Below, piece after piece: positions 1-6,544 of a stretch of 8,181 nucleotides of DNA. How positions within the stretch are numbered: position 1 is the stretch's first letter; each line of letters begins with the position of its first letter. This DNA comes from Actinomycetota bacterium (GTDB lineage Bacteria > Actinomycetota > Acidimicrobiia > Acidimicrobiales > Acidimicrobiaceae): positions 1-8,181 of the forward strand of contig SIRY01000021.1 of assembly GCA_004366215.1 (NCBI GenBank). Direction: 5' to 3'. Both the position numbers and the translations under genes were made by a program. The notes under the pieces were generated by a model. The model was not told the origin of the DNA. It did not search any database and saw only the letters and a program-made list of their open reading frames with translations.

Positions 1-1099
1 CGAGACGGTGACGCGCCGAGGCGTCGCCCAAGAGGCGCGCTAGAGCGTCGCGAAACGCGTGCGGCGTCCGCTCGTCGACAAGGACGCCGGTCCGACCGTG
101 GGCGATGAGCTGGGCGAGCCCACCGGTTCGCGTGGCGACGACAGGTGTCGCGCACGCGAGCGACTCGAGGGCGACGAGCCCGAAGGTCTCGCTCTCTGAG
201 GGTACGATGGTGAGGTCGGCAGCACGGTAGTACGTGCCGAGCTCGATCTGGGGGCGCGGTGCGACGAGGTGGAGCCGTCCTGCGGCATCGTCGCGCGCGG
301 CGAGCTCGCGTACCTTGGCCAGCTCCGCCTCGCCGTCGAGACCCGACGGCCCTCCCACGATGACGAGGTGGGTGCGCGGATCGTCGAGCCCGAGCCAGGC
401 TTCGACGGCGAGGGCGGTCCCTTTGAGTCCCTGGATCCTGCCGACCCAGAGGACGACCGTCGCCTCGGGTGGAACTCCGATGGCGAGGCGAGCAGCCTCT
501 CGGCTCTGTGCCGGCCCAAAGGTCGCTGGGTCGATGCCAGGCTCGATGACGACGACGTCGCCACGCGGTTCTCCGTAGAGGCCACGGAGCCACGCCGCTT
601 CGGCTGCCGACGAACACACAACGAGGTCTGCGCAGCCGAGGATCCGCTGCTCTTGGTGGACCCTGGCCTCGGTGAGGTGGTTCGGCCGCTGGCCGAGGCT
701 GAGTTTGGCGCGCTCGAGCGTGTGGAAGGTCACAGCGAGCGGGACGGTCAGTTCGTGCTTGATGGCGTGAGCGACGACCGCAGAGAGCCAGTAGTTCGCG
801 TGGAGCGCGTCGACGCCGAGCGTAGGGGAGCTGAGCGCATCGAGGACTCGTTCACGAAACCGGGCGATCCGCTGGCTGAGGTCGACGCCAGGCTCGTCGG
901 GGAACGAGCTCAACCACAGGCCAGGTTCGATGCGCCAGCGGCCAGGCTCGTAGTGTGCGCCGGTGAAGATCTCGACGTCGTGGCCGGATCGAGCGAGGTG
1001 CGTCGCGAGGTTACGCACGTACACGCTCATCCCGCCATTGACGCCCTCGCCGGGCGTTGCGAACGGCGATGCGTGGTAGGAGATTACCGCAAGGCGCAC
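1..1099 (-). CDS. GT4 family glycosyltransferase, MshA-like (C-terminus cut by window edge)
   Basis: This is a retaining GT-B glycosyltransferase of family GT4, cytosolic and expected to use a nucleotide-sugar donor. I translated 366 codons from GTG at 1099 and the frame stays open to the left edge. Visible landmarks are the N-terminal acceptor-side loop with Asn21-Gly-Gly-Met24, followed by VYVRN and a GHDVEIFT strand. Next come HANYW (about 100-104), TFHT (124-127), PGID (187-190), VGRIQGLKG (219-227, with the usual donor-phosphate Arg221 and Lys226), and Glu304-X7-Glu312 around TFGLVALE. The GGM loop and the VGRIQ-LK motif resemble MshA, the first enzyme of mycothiol synthesis, and related enzymes. 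The acceptor cannot be assigned, because sucrose-phosphate-synthase-like and polysaccharide GT4 enzymes share these motifs. The GTG start is chosen because the purine-rich ribosome site GGGAGGAGGG lies 9 nt upstream and no in-frame start is available closer. It is the last visible gene of the minus-strand run, 73 nt after the RsiG-like gene. Most of the family length is present, so only a short tail is probably missing. Confidence 0.9.
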   Translation of the reverse strand, partial: MRLAVISYHASPFATPGEGVNGGMSVYVRNLATHLARSGHDVEIFTGAHYEPGRWRIEPGLWLSSFPDEPGVDLSQRIARFRERVLDALSSPTLGVDALHANYWLSAVVAHAIKHELTVPLAVTFHTLERAKLSLGQRPNHLTEARVHQEQRILGCADLVVCSSAAEAAWLRGLYGEPRGDVVVIEPGIDPATFGPAQSREAARLAIGVPPEATVVLWVGRIQGLKGTALAVEAWLGLDDPRTHLVIVGGPSGLDGEAELAKVRELAARDDAAGRLHLVAPRPQIELGTYYRAADLTIVPSESETFGLVALESLACATPVVATRTGGLAQLIAHGRTGVLVDERTPHAFRDALARLLGDASARHRL

Positions 1100-1108
1100 T
1101 CGACCGCA

Positions 1109-1118
1109 CCCTCCTCCC
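1109..1118 (-). promoter_or_regulatory. Strong ribosome binding site for the MshA-like gene
   Basis: Read on the minus strand the sequence is GGGAGGAGGG, ending 9 nt before the GTG at 1099. It fixes the start of a gene that has no ATG nearby. It also implies efficient independent initiation even though the gene lies in an apparent operon. Confidence 0.7.
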
Positions 1119-1172
1119 GTCGACGGCGCCTTGGCCCAACCGGGCGGGCACGACGCCTATTCCCAAGCGGTG

Positions 1173-1673
1173 TCACGGTCCGAACGGGGGCCCCTCGCGC
1201 TGGCCCTGCGCGCCCACGACACGCTCGATGAGGGCGTCGCTCACGACGTCGAGCGCCGCGTGGAGGCGCCGCCGCAGGTCGCTCAGCGTCTGCTCGGCTG
1301 CACGCTGCCGCTCGAGCCACGCCGAGCGCTCGGCGGGTGACACCTCGGTCGCACCGAGCGGGCCTGCAAGCTCCGTCACCGCCTCGGTCGCGAGCGCCAC
1401 GTCCTCTTCGGAGAGCGAGAGGTCGACGTAGCGCCGCGCAATCGGCGGCACCGGTTGGTTCGGGACGGCGAGGCGCCGGGTGAGCTCGGCCCCACGCAGC
1501 TCACCGAGCTCGACCGCGTCGAGGCGAGTCTGAACTTCGCGACGCGCGAAGGAGAGGATGTTCTCGAGGCGCAACCCACGGCTGCGCAGCTGAGCGAGCT
1601 CGTCGCGGCCAAGGTCGGCGAGATCCTGCGCACGATCGATCACCTCGAGGACCGCCTCCTGCAGCAGTGCCAT
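1173..1673 (-). CDS. rsiG: RsiG-like c-di-GMP-binding anti-sigma factor homologue
   Basis: This is a small, mostly helical soluble protein of 166 aa with no signal peptide or membrane segment. Its N-terminal long helix carries Glu37-Ser41-Arg44-Gln48-Asp52 (ENILSFARREVQTRLD). Its C-terminal long helix carries Glu127-Ser131-Arg134-His138-Asp142 (EQTLSDLRRRLHAALD). The first is an exact match, and the second a one-residue variant, of E(X)3S(X)2R(X)3Q(X)3D. In Streptomyces RsiG two helices of an antiparallel coiled coil each carry this motif and bind a c-di-GMP dimer, which lets RsiG sequester the sporulation sigma factor WhiG. The two helices are joined here by a Pro-rich linker around residues 70-80 and an acidic stretch. 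The role is therefore probably c-di-GMP-gated sigma control, though the partner sigma is not in the window. I chose ATG 1673 over GTG 1679 because AAGGGGG (1679-1685) sits properly before the ATG and would abut the GTG. The gene follows the debranching-enzyme gene by 24 nt and precedes an MshA-like glycosyltransferase. Identity rests on motif and architecture, not on a database search. A diverged paralogue with another partner is possible. Confidence 0.72.
   Translation of the reverse strand: MALLQEAVLEVIDRAQDLADLGRDELAQLRSRGLRLENILSFARREVQTRLDAVELGELRGAELTRRLAVPNQPVPPIARRYVDLSLSEEDVALATEAVTELAGPLGATEVSPAERSAWLERQRAAEQTLSDLRRRLHAALDVVSDALIERVVGAQGQREGPPFGP
1248..1295 (-). other. c-di-GMP motif copy 2 of the RsiG-like protein, Gln replaced by His
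   Basis: These codons encode residues 127-142 and match four of five signature positions in exact spacing (Glu127, Ser131, Arg134, Asp142). His138 stands where Gln is usual. Two copies on separate helices match the duplicated architecture of Streptomyces RsiG, rather than the single-motif homodimeric form known from Rubrobacter. Confidence 0.65.
1518..1565 (-). other. c-di-GMP motif copy 1 of the RsiG-like protein
   Basis: These codons encode residues 37-52 and match E(X)3S(X)2R(X)3Q(X)3D at all five positions (Glu37, Ser41, Arg44, Gln48, Asp52). In characterised RsiG proteins this signature contacts c-di-GMP. Confidence 0.75.
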
Positions 1674-1697
1674 CGCCACCCCCTTGGACCGCTGCGC

Positions 1698-3908
1698 TCA
1701 GCCTACCGTCGACGTGTCCGAGGAACCCGTCGCTGCCTGCCTCGGCGCGAGGAGCTCCACGACGAGGCCTCGCGACGCGGTCGCCTCGACCGTCGTCTCG
1801 CCGTCGCTGCGTCGGTGGATGGTCAGCGAGGTCGTTGCGTCGCCGATGCGCAGCTGCTCTAGCGTCACCCTCGACAGCCAGGCGGGCAGCAGCGGGCGCA
1901 GGGTCAGGGTTCCGCGCGCAGCGTCTGGCTCGAGGCCGAGCAGCGCTGCGAGGAGGAGGGGAAACGCGCCCGCCGCCCACGCCTGGGGAGCGTTCGCGAG
2001 CCGGTACGGCCGTGGGTACGCGCCGTCATCCCGAGGAACGCCGGTGAAGAGCTCGGGTAGTCGACCGCCGGCAAAGAGCGTGCCGGCGTCGAGCAGCGCG
2101 CCTGCGATGCGGTGGGCTGCGTCCGCGAGGCCGTACGCGGCGAGGCCGCTCACGAGGATCGCGTTGTCGTGCGGCCAGACCGAACCACGTTGGTAGCTCA
2201 GTGGGTTGTAGGCGGGGTGGGCTGCCGAGAGCGTCCTCACGCCCCAGCCGCTGAACATGTCCGGCTCGAGCAGTCGCGCGGCCACCGCGTGAGCCCTCGG
2301 CGTCGAGGGTACGCGTGCCCACAGGAGGTGTCCTGGGTTCGACGTGACAGAGGCGATGGGCCGCTTCGCGCCGTCGAGGCCGAGGTAGTACGTCGACTCC
2401 GATTCCCACCAGAACCGGTCCTCGATGAGTTCGACGAGGTGGTCGGCCTCGGCTCGAAGGGTCGCTGCCCGAGCAGGGTCGCCGAAGGCCTCCTCGAGGA
2501 CGCGGGCCCAGGCACGTTTGGCCGCCACGACGTAGCCCTGGAGCTCGACGAGGGCTATTGGCCCCTCGACCGTTCCGCCGTCAGCCCCGAGGATGCCGTC
2601 TTCGGCGTCGCGCCACCCTTGGTGACGGTACCCACGCGGCGACCGTGTCGCGTACTCCTGGAGGCCGTCGCCGTCGCGGTCGCCGTAGCGGTCGATCCAG
2701 GTGATGGCGGCCTCGACGGCGGGACGCAGTCGCTCGAGGAGCGCTTGGTTCCCGCTCCAGGCCCACAGCTCTCCCGCTGCGATGACGAAGAGAGACGTCG
2801 CGTCGTGGGTGCCGTAGTAGGGCGTGTGGGGAATGAGGCCGAGGCGCGCGAGCTCGCCCTGGCGAAGTTCGTGAGGGATCTTGCCCGGCTCAGCGTCACG
2901 GGCTGGGTCGTCCTCGGTCGACTGCACACTCGCGAGCGCAGCGAGGGCGGCGTGGAGGAACTGGGTGCCAAGAACCGTGGTCTCGATGCCCGTCCAGAGG
3001 GCATCGCGGCCGAAGAGCGCGACGAACCACGGCACGCCGGCGGCGGGAATCCACGGTGGGATCTCTGGCCGCTCGCCGAGGCCCGTGCCCCTCGAGCTCA
3101 TGCGCAGGGCGACGAGGTCGTCGACCGAGCGCTCGAGGATTCGCTGCAGCCGGGGCGAGTTGGCCCTCACGAGCGTGAGCGAGCGGCGAGCGCGCTGCTG
3201 TTCCTCGAGCGGCGCGACGAGGGCCTCGCAGGTCCCCACCGGACGGCGGGTCTCAGGAAGGCGTGCGTGAATTTGGATGCAGAGCCGGATGGGCTCCCGG
3301 GGAGCGAGGCGGAGGCGAACGCTCAGCCGGCCGTTGGCGTACTCTGGTGGTTGCGGCGCACTCGCGACCTCGACGACGAGTGATCGTTCGAACTGATCGT
3401 GACGGTAGGTGGTGGTGAGCTGGCGAGCCACCGGATCCCAGGTCGTCTGGACGGTGCCTCGGCGCGCGCGACGTCCCTGGCGCACGTCGAAGATGTCCGC
3501 GAAGTCGCTCTCGATGCCAAGCTCGAGGTCAACCTCGAGGATCGAGGAGGCGTAGCTCTCGACGAGCAGGTCATCGTGGATGCCGGGACCGAGCACTCGG
3601 TCGAGGCGCAGGCGCAGGGTCTCCTCCTCGCCCACGCCCCCGGGTAGATCGAGGGCTGGGTTCGTGAACTCGAGCCGCGCTGAGCGAGCGCCGAGACCGG
3701 CCCCCTCGACGAGGATGAGCGGCTGCGCACCGAGCGTGAGATTCCAACCCGAGATGAGGCGGGTGTCCTTGACGAAGTAGCCGCGTTCGCGCAACGGGTC
3801 GACCGAGCCGTCGCGTGCGGTGACGAGGACCTCGTCGTCGGCTGCGAGGGTGATGACCTGGGAGCCGAGCCAGTCGACCGTGGGTAGGAGCTCGTTGGTT
3901 CGACTCAC
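1698..3908 (-). CDS. Glycogen debranching / amylo-alpha-1,6-glucosidase family protein
   Basis: This is a cytosolic two-domain glucosidase-type protein of 736 aa when started at GTG 3908. Residues about 10-220 form the beta-rich bacterial debranching-enzyme N-terminal domain, opening with DGSVDPLRERGYFVKDTRLI. Residues about 270-665 form an (alpha/alpha)6 barrel of the amylo-alpha-1,6-glucosidase / MGH1-like GH63 clan. Landmarks in order are LFGRDALW (Arg301, Asp302), YYGTHDAT (Asp369), DRDGDGLQEY, HQGWRD (Trp432, Asp434), SNPGHLLW, SGWGVRTLS, SVWPHDNA (Asp581), LPELF (Glu619) and APQAWAAG. The acidic residues are candidate catalytic residues by conservation. The family trims alpha-glucans, but several members act on small glycosides, so the substrate is open. 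One small oddity is Asn just before APQAW, where I would expect Cys. GTG 3908 overlaps the stop of the upstream glycosyltransferase as GTGA, implying translational coupling. A GTG at 3926 would add six residues but has no clear ribosome site, whereas GGTGGGGG lies 11 nt before 3908. The RsiG-like gene follows after 24 nt. Confidence 0.9.
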   Translation of the reverse strand: MSRTNELLPTVDWLGSQVITLAADDEVLVTARDGSVDPLRERGYFVKDTRLISGWNLTLGAQPLILVEGAGLGARSARLEFTNPALDLPGGVGEEETLRLRLDRVLGPGIHDDLLVESYASSILEVDLELGIESDFADIFDVRQGRRARRGTVQTTWDPVARQLTTTYRHDQFERSLVVEVASAPQPPEYANGRLSVRLRLAPREPIRLCIQIHARLPETRRPVGTCEALVAPLEEQQRARRSLTLVRANSPRLQRILERSVDDLVALRMSSRGTGLGERPEIPPWIPAAGVPWFVALFGRDALWTGIETTVLGTQFLHAALAALASVQSTEDDPARDAEPGKIPHELRQGELARLGLIPHTPYYGTHDATSLFVIAAGELWAWSGNQALLERLRPAVEAAITWIDRYGDRDGDGLQEYATRSPRGYRHQGWRDAEDGILGADGGTVEGPIALVELQGYVVAAKRAWARVLEEAFGDPARAATLRAEADHLVELIEDRFWWESESTYYLGLDGAKRPIASVTSNPGHLLWARVPSTPRAHAVAARLLEPDMFSGWGVRTLSAAHPAYNPLSYQRGSVWPHDNAILVSGLAAYGLADAAHRIAGALLDAGTLFAGGRLPELFTGVPRDDGAYPRPYRLANAPQAWAAGAFPLLLAALLGLEPDAARGTLTLRPLLPAWLSRVTLEQLRIGDATTSLTIHRRSDGETTVEATASRGLVVELLAPRQAATGSSDTSTVG

Positions 3909-5035
3909 CGACGCGCGAACCCCCACCGGCGGTGGCGCCGCTCGATGAGGACGTGGCGGTAGAGGCGAAGGTGGCTCGCCACCATGGTGCGGCTCGAGAA
4001 GTGCTCGCGCGCCCAGGCTCGCACGGCTGTTCGGTCGAGCGACGACGCGTCGATGAGCGCGCGTGCGAGCGTCGCTCCGTCGTCAGGGGGGTAGCCAGAC
4101 ACCCCGGGCGCGACGAGCTCAGGTGCGGCGCCACACGGCGTGGCGACGACAGGGGTCCCGACCGCCATCGCCTCGATCATGACTAGGCCGAACGGCTCCG
4201 GCCAGGCGATGGGATTCAGCAGGGCGAACGCCCCCTCGAGGAGGGCTTGCTTCTCGGTACCGCCTACCTCGCCCACGTACTCGACCTCGCTACCAAGCAG
4301 CGGCCGCACTACCTCGTCGAAGTACGCGTGCTCTGCGGGCTCGCGCATCTTGGCCGCGATGCGCAGAGGCACGCCGGCTCGACGGGCGACCTCGATCGCG
4401 CGGACGAGACCCTTGTCTGGACTCATACGACCGAGGAACAGGGCGTAGCCACCGTCGCCGTCGCCGAGGCGCGTCGCGTCGACGTCGATGCCGTGGTGGA
4501 TGACGGCTGCGATCCTGACGCCCTCGGCCATGGCAGCCTGGGCTCGCGAGATCGCGATGACCGGGATCGTGGCGCTGATGTGGCGGTAGTAGGAGGCGAT
4601 CGGGCCCGTGAAGGGAGCGTGGTTCGTGGTCACGATCGGCGCTGATGTCATGGTAGGGCCGACGAGCGGCCCGACGATCGTGTGATCGTGGACGATGTCG
4701 ACCTCGCCGAGCTTGCGGTAGCCCTCGATCACGTGGAGCGACTCGTTCACGGGCGTCGCGTCGTCGGTTCCCCGAGCTGCCGGCGTCGCGGTGATGCGCT
4801 CGACAGGGCAGGTAGCGTCACCGGTCGTCACGAGCTTCACCGTGTGGCCAGCCGCCTGGAGGCCGCGAGCGAGCACGTCGAGAACGAGCTCTGTCCCCCC
4901 GTACCGGGGTGGGGGCACGGGAACCCAGCACGGCGCGACGATCGCGATGGTGAGGTGATCGTCGTGAGGTTCGCTCTCGAGTGGCTCACGCGGCTCCGCG
5001 ACGACGGAGCGAAGTTGCGTCGACGTCGCAGTCAC
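3905..5035 (-). CDS. GT4 family glycosyltransferase
   Basis: This is a 376-aa cytosolic retaining glycosyltransferase of the GT-B fold. Residues about 28-50 contain the first Rossmann strand and the loop PPPRYGGTE (Arg44-Glu48). HDH lies near 116-118, ISRAQ near 162-166, and IHHGID at 179-184. The donor-phosphate motif FLGRMSPDKG follows (200-209; Arg203, Lys208). The C-terminal EX7E motif runs from Glu280 to Glu288 (EPFGLVMIE), next to AVGTPVVA. The donor and acceptor are unknown. This RYGGTE-type subgroup is often found with debranching-type glucosidases, as here. Start GTG 5035 is chosen because AAGGAG lies 8 nt upstream (5044-5049) and the protein then begins shortly before the first beta strand. 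A longer reading from 5095 would add 20 residues of unlikely leader and run through that ribosome site. It shares a GTGA overlap with the glucosidase gene and is the first gene of the sugar cluster. Confidence 0.88.
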   Translation of the reverse strand: MTATSTQLRSVVAEPREPLESEPHDDHLTIAIVAPCWVPVPPPRYGGTELVLDVLARGLQAAGHTVKLVTTGDATCPVERITATPAARGTDDATPVNESLHVIEGYRKLGEVDIVHDHTIVGPLVGPTMTSAPIVTTNHAPFTGPIASYYRHISATIPVIAISRAQAAMAEGVRIAAVIHHGIDVDATRLGDGDGGYALFLGRMSPDKGLVRAIEVARRAGVPLRIAAKMREPAEHAYFDEVVRPLLGSEVEYVGEVGGTEKQALLEGAFALLNPIAWPEPFGLVMIEAMAVGTPVVATPCGAAPELVAPGVSGYPPDDGATLARALIDASSLDRTAVRAWAREHFSSRTMVASHLRLYRHVLIERRHRRWGFARR

Positions 5036-5043
5036 CGGACCCA

Positions 5044-5068
5044 CTCCTTCTCGACACAGCGTCGAAAG
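5044..5068 (-). promoter_or_regulatory. Ribosome binding site within a predicted mRNA hairpin
   Basis: On the minus strand, TCGAC (5061-5065) and GTCGA (5051-5055) form a perfect 5-bp stem around the 5-nt loop GCTGT. The flanking CTT (5066-5068) can pair with AAG (5047-5049) across one bulged G. That AAG is the first half of the AAGGAG ribosome site (5044-5049). Folding would partly mask the site and could tune translation of the first gene of the sugar cluster. The pairing is visible in the sequence, but a function is only inferred. Confidence 0.4.
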
Positions 5069-5118
5069 CCGGGGCCAACGAGCGCCCACACACACGTTGA
5101 GCTGCAGGAGTTACCTCT

Positions 5119-5124
5119 AGTGTA
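5119..5124 (-). promoter_or_regulatory. Possible -10 element for the sugar cluster
   Basis: TACACT on the minus strand fits the TANNNT pattern of a housekeeping -10 box. It lies in the 116-nt gap between the flavoprotein gene and the first glycosyltransferase. Transcription would start near 5112, giving a leader of about 77 nt that includes the hairpin at the ribosome site. No convincing -35 box stands at the usual spacing, so read-through from the flavoprotein gene is an alternative. Confidence 0.3.
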
Positions 5125-5151
5125 GCGCTCTGGCCACACAGGCAGGGACGG

Positions 5152-6399
5152 TCAGCGTTGGAGCAGCGAGCCGACTCGGCGTACCCCGGATTCGAGCGAC
5201 GGGGGTAGGAGGTTTGCCATCGCGTGGACGACGGGGCTCATCGTGGCGGTGCCCCGCATCGCGAGCCACACGCCGGGCGCCATCACTCGAGGGTCGCTGA
5301 TCAGCCGCACGAACCGACGACCGAGCGCGTAGTACGCGCCGTAGCGTTGGCTCAAGAGGCGCGGGTAGCGTGCGAGAGGAGCGTCGTGGCCAGAGCGGAC
5401 AGCGTGGGCGATGAGGCTCGCTGCGAGGCGACCGGTCTCCATCGCGTACGAGATCCCCTCGCCGTTGAACGGGTTGATGGTCGCAGCAGCGTCTCCGACG
5501 AAGAGGTAGTTGGGGCCAGCGACCGGTGTGATCGACGTCCCCATGGGGAGCTTGCCGCCTGTCGGTTTAGCGAGCACCGGGTGAGCGACGTCGAGATCCC
5601 ACCGCTCCCGCACGCTGTCGATGAAGCGCTCGAGCTCGGTGGTCGTGTTGACGTGACGCCACGCTCCCTGGTTGGTCAGGATGCCAAAGCCGACGTTGAC
5701 GGTCCCATCGCCCACCGGAAAGACCCACCCGTAGCCGGGCATGACGTGACCTCGCTCGTCACGGACGTCGAGGGCGGACTCGATCCACGGATCGTCAGCA
5801 CGCGGCGATGGCAGGTAGGTGCGAATGGCGAGCCCGAGGGGCTGACGGGTGTCACGCTGAGCCCCCAGAGCTCGCGCGAGGCGAGCGTTGGACCCCTCAG
5901 CGCTGACGAACCAGCGACCGCTGAGGCGTACCGTCGCGCCGTCGTCGCTGCGGCGTGCGAGGACTGCGCGGATGCGTGCACCCTCGAGCTCGACGTCGGT
6001 GGCGTCGTGAGCTTCGAGCACGGTCGCGCCGTGAGCTGCTGCGTTCGCGAGCACGAGCGCATCGAGCTCACGTCGGCGAGCCACGAAGCCGTAGTTCGGC
6101 ATGAGTGGGTGACGAGGCCAGGGGATCTCGAGCGACTTGCCAAAGGCGACCGCTCGGAGGCCCTCGTAGCGGTGGAATCGCGCGGCAAGGTCGCTGCCGA
6201 GCCCCATCGCCTCCAGCTGGACCACAGCCCGCGGGGTGAGGCCGTCGCCACAGGTCTTGTCGCGTGGAAAGTGCTTTCGCTCGACGACCGTGACGCTGAT
6301 GCCCCGGGTCGCGAGCCAGTACGCGCAGCTCGCGCCGCTCGGGCCGCCGCCGACGACGACGACGGTGCTCGAGAGTTCTTCGCCTACCTGAGGGCTCAC
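5152..6399 (-). CDS. Geranylgeranyl reductase family FAD-dependent oxidoreductase
   Basis: This 415-aa flavoprotein reduces isoprenoid double bonds. It has an N-terminal dinucleotide fold (VVVVGGGPSGA, Gly17-Gly22) with Glu40 at the end of beta2 to hold the adenosine ribose. The family Cys site KTCGDGL follows (Cys50). SAEGSN lies at 166-171 and the substrate-pocket signature PGYGWVFP at 221-228. The second FAD motif VGDAAATINPFNGEG spans 301-315. The length is normal for the family. It diverges from nuoA across 189 nt, so a role as a menaquinone side-chain reductase (MenJ-like), feeding the quinone pool of complex I, is reasonable. A role in reducing lipid or carotenoid prenyl chains remains possible. 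The GTG start at 6399 is the only suitable one before the FAD motif. Its ribosome site is weak (AGGG and GAAGG are both close), and a -10-like box sits only 6 nt upstream, which would fit leaderless translation. The protein has no signal peptide and is probably membrane-associated through its C-terminal region. Confidence 0.85.
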   Translation of the reverse strand: MSPQVGEELSSTVVVVGGGPSGASCAYWLATRGISVTVVERKHFPRDKTCGDGLTPRAVVQLEAMGLGSDLAARFHRYEGLRAVAFGKSLEIPWPRHPLMPNYGFVARRRELDALVLANAAAHGATVLEAHDATDVELEGARIRAVLARRSDDGATVRLSGRWFVSAEGSNARLARALGAQRDTRQPLGLAIRTYLPSPRADDPWIESALDVRDERGHVMPGYGWVFPVGDGTVNVGFGILTNQGAWRHVNTTTELERFIDSVRERWDLDVAHPVLAKPTGGKLPMGTSITPVAGPNYLFVGDAAATINPFNGEGISYAMETGRLAASLIAHAVRSGHDAPLARYPRLLSQRYGAYYALGRRFVRLISDPRVMAPGVWLAMRGTATMSPVVHAMANLLPPSLESGVRRVGSLLQR

Positions 6400-6405
6400 A
6401 CCTTC

Positions 6406-6411
6406 ACCCTA
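6406..6411 (-). promoter_or_regulatory. Possible -10 element giving a leaderless flavoprotein mRNA
   Basis: TAGGGT on the minus strand fits TANNNT and ends 6 nt before the GTG at 6399. Transcription would therefore begin at or near the start codon. Leaderless mRNAs are frequent in actinobacteria. No clear -35 box was seen, and a chance match is quite possible. Confidence 0.22.
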
Positions 6412-6484
6412 GCGTCGGTCGAGTCGGGGTAGCGGGTGCGCGCCTCACCCCCTCGATCCCCAAAGCCGCGAGGGCTGACGGGCG

Positions 6485-6490
6485 TATACT
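6485..6490 (+). promoter_or_regulatory. Probable -10 element of the nuo operon promoter
   Basis: TATACT matches the TATAAT consensus at five of six positions in an otherwise very GC-rich region. It stands about 100 nt before nuoA. Transcription would start near 6497, giving a leader of about 90 nt. I found no TTGACA-like box at 16-19 nt spacing, so activator dependence or a weak -35 box is likely if this promoter is real. Confidence 0.45.
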
Positions 6491-6524
6491 GCGCAGCGAG
6501 CCCCACGCGGCGGGCGTGATTTGC

Positions 6525-6544
6525 GGCGGCCTGGTCCAGCCGCC
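6525..6544 (+). promoter_or_regulatory. Hairpin in the nuoA leader
   Basis: GGCGGC (6525-6530) and GCCGCC (6539-6544) form a perfect 6-bp GC stem around the 8-nt loop CTGGTCCA. No T run follows, so it is not a terminator. It lies between the proposed promoter and nuoA, and its right arm overlaps the palindrome at 6541-6553. Confidence 0.4.

Noticed and set aside
1100..1172. Separate promoter or terminator before the MshA-like gene
   Set aside because: Only weak GC inverted repeats such as GGCGCC and a distant CTTGG/CCAAG pair are present. I saw no T tract and no convincing -10 box beyond chance.
269..1231. Long plus-strand open frame opposite the MshA-like gene (320 codons)
   Set aside because: The minus strand here translates into a complete series of GT4 motifs. 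The plus frame gives a low-complexity Glu/Arg/Asp protein with no recognisable family, as expected for the antisense of a high-GC gene.
1173..1679. GTG at 1679 as the start of the RsiG-like gene
   Set aside because: The AAGGGG ribosome site would touch this start codon, while ATG 1673 has normal spacing.
2664..2694. Short imperfect tandem repeat of GCCGTCGC/GCGGTCGC type
   Set aside because: It encodes the Asp/Gly-rich loop (YGDRDGDG) of the glucosidase barrel, which is common in this family, so it is explained by the protein sequence.
2112..3383. Plus-strand open frame of 423 codons opposite the glucosidase gene
   Set aside because: The minus frame carries all barrel motifs of the amylo-alpha-1,6-glucosidase family. 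The plus frame is compositionally an antisense shadow.
5036..5151. Terminator between the flavoprotein gene and the first glycosyltransferase
   Set aside because: The inverted repeat at 5051-5065 is short and followed by a ribosome site, not by a T run. No other stable GC stem with a T tract is present.
5224..6432. Plus-strand open frame of 402 codons opposite the flavoprotein gene
   Set aside because: The minus frame has intact FAD motifs. The plus frame shows no domain, begins inside the gene and has no convincing ribosome site.
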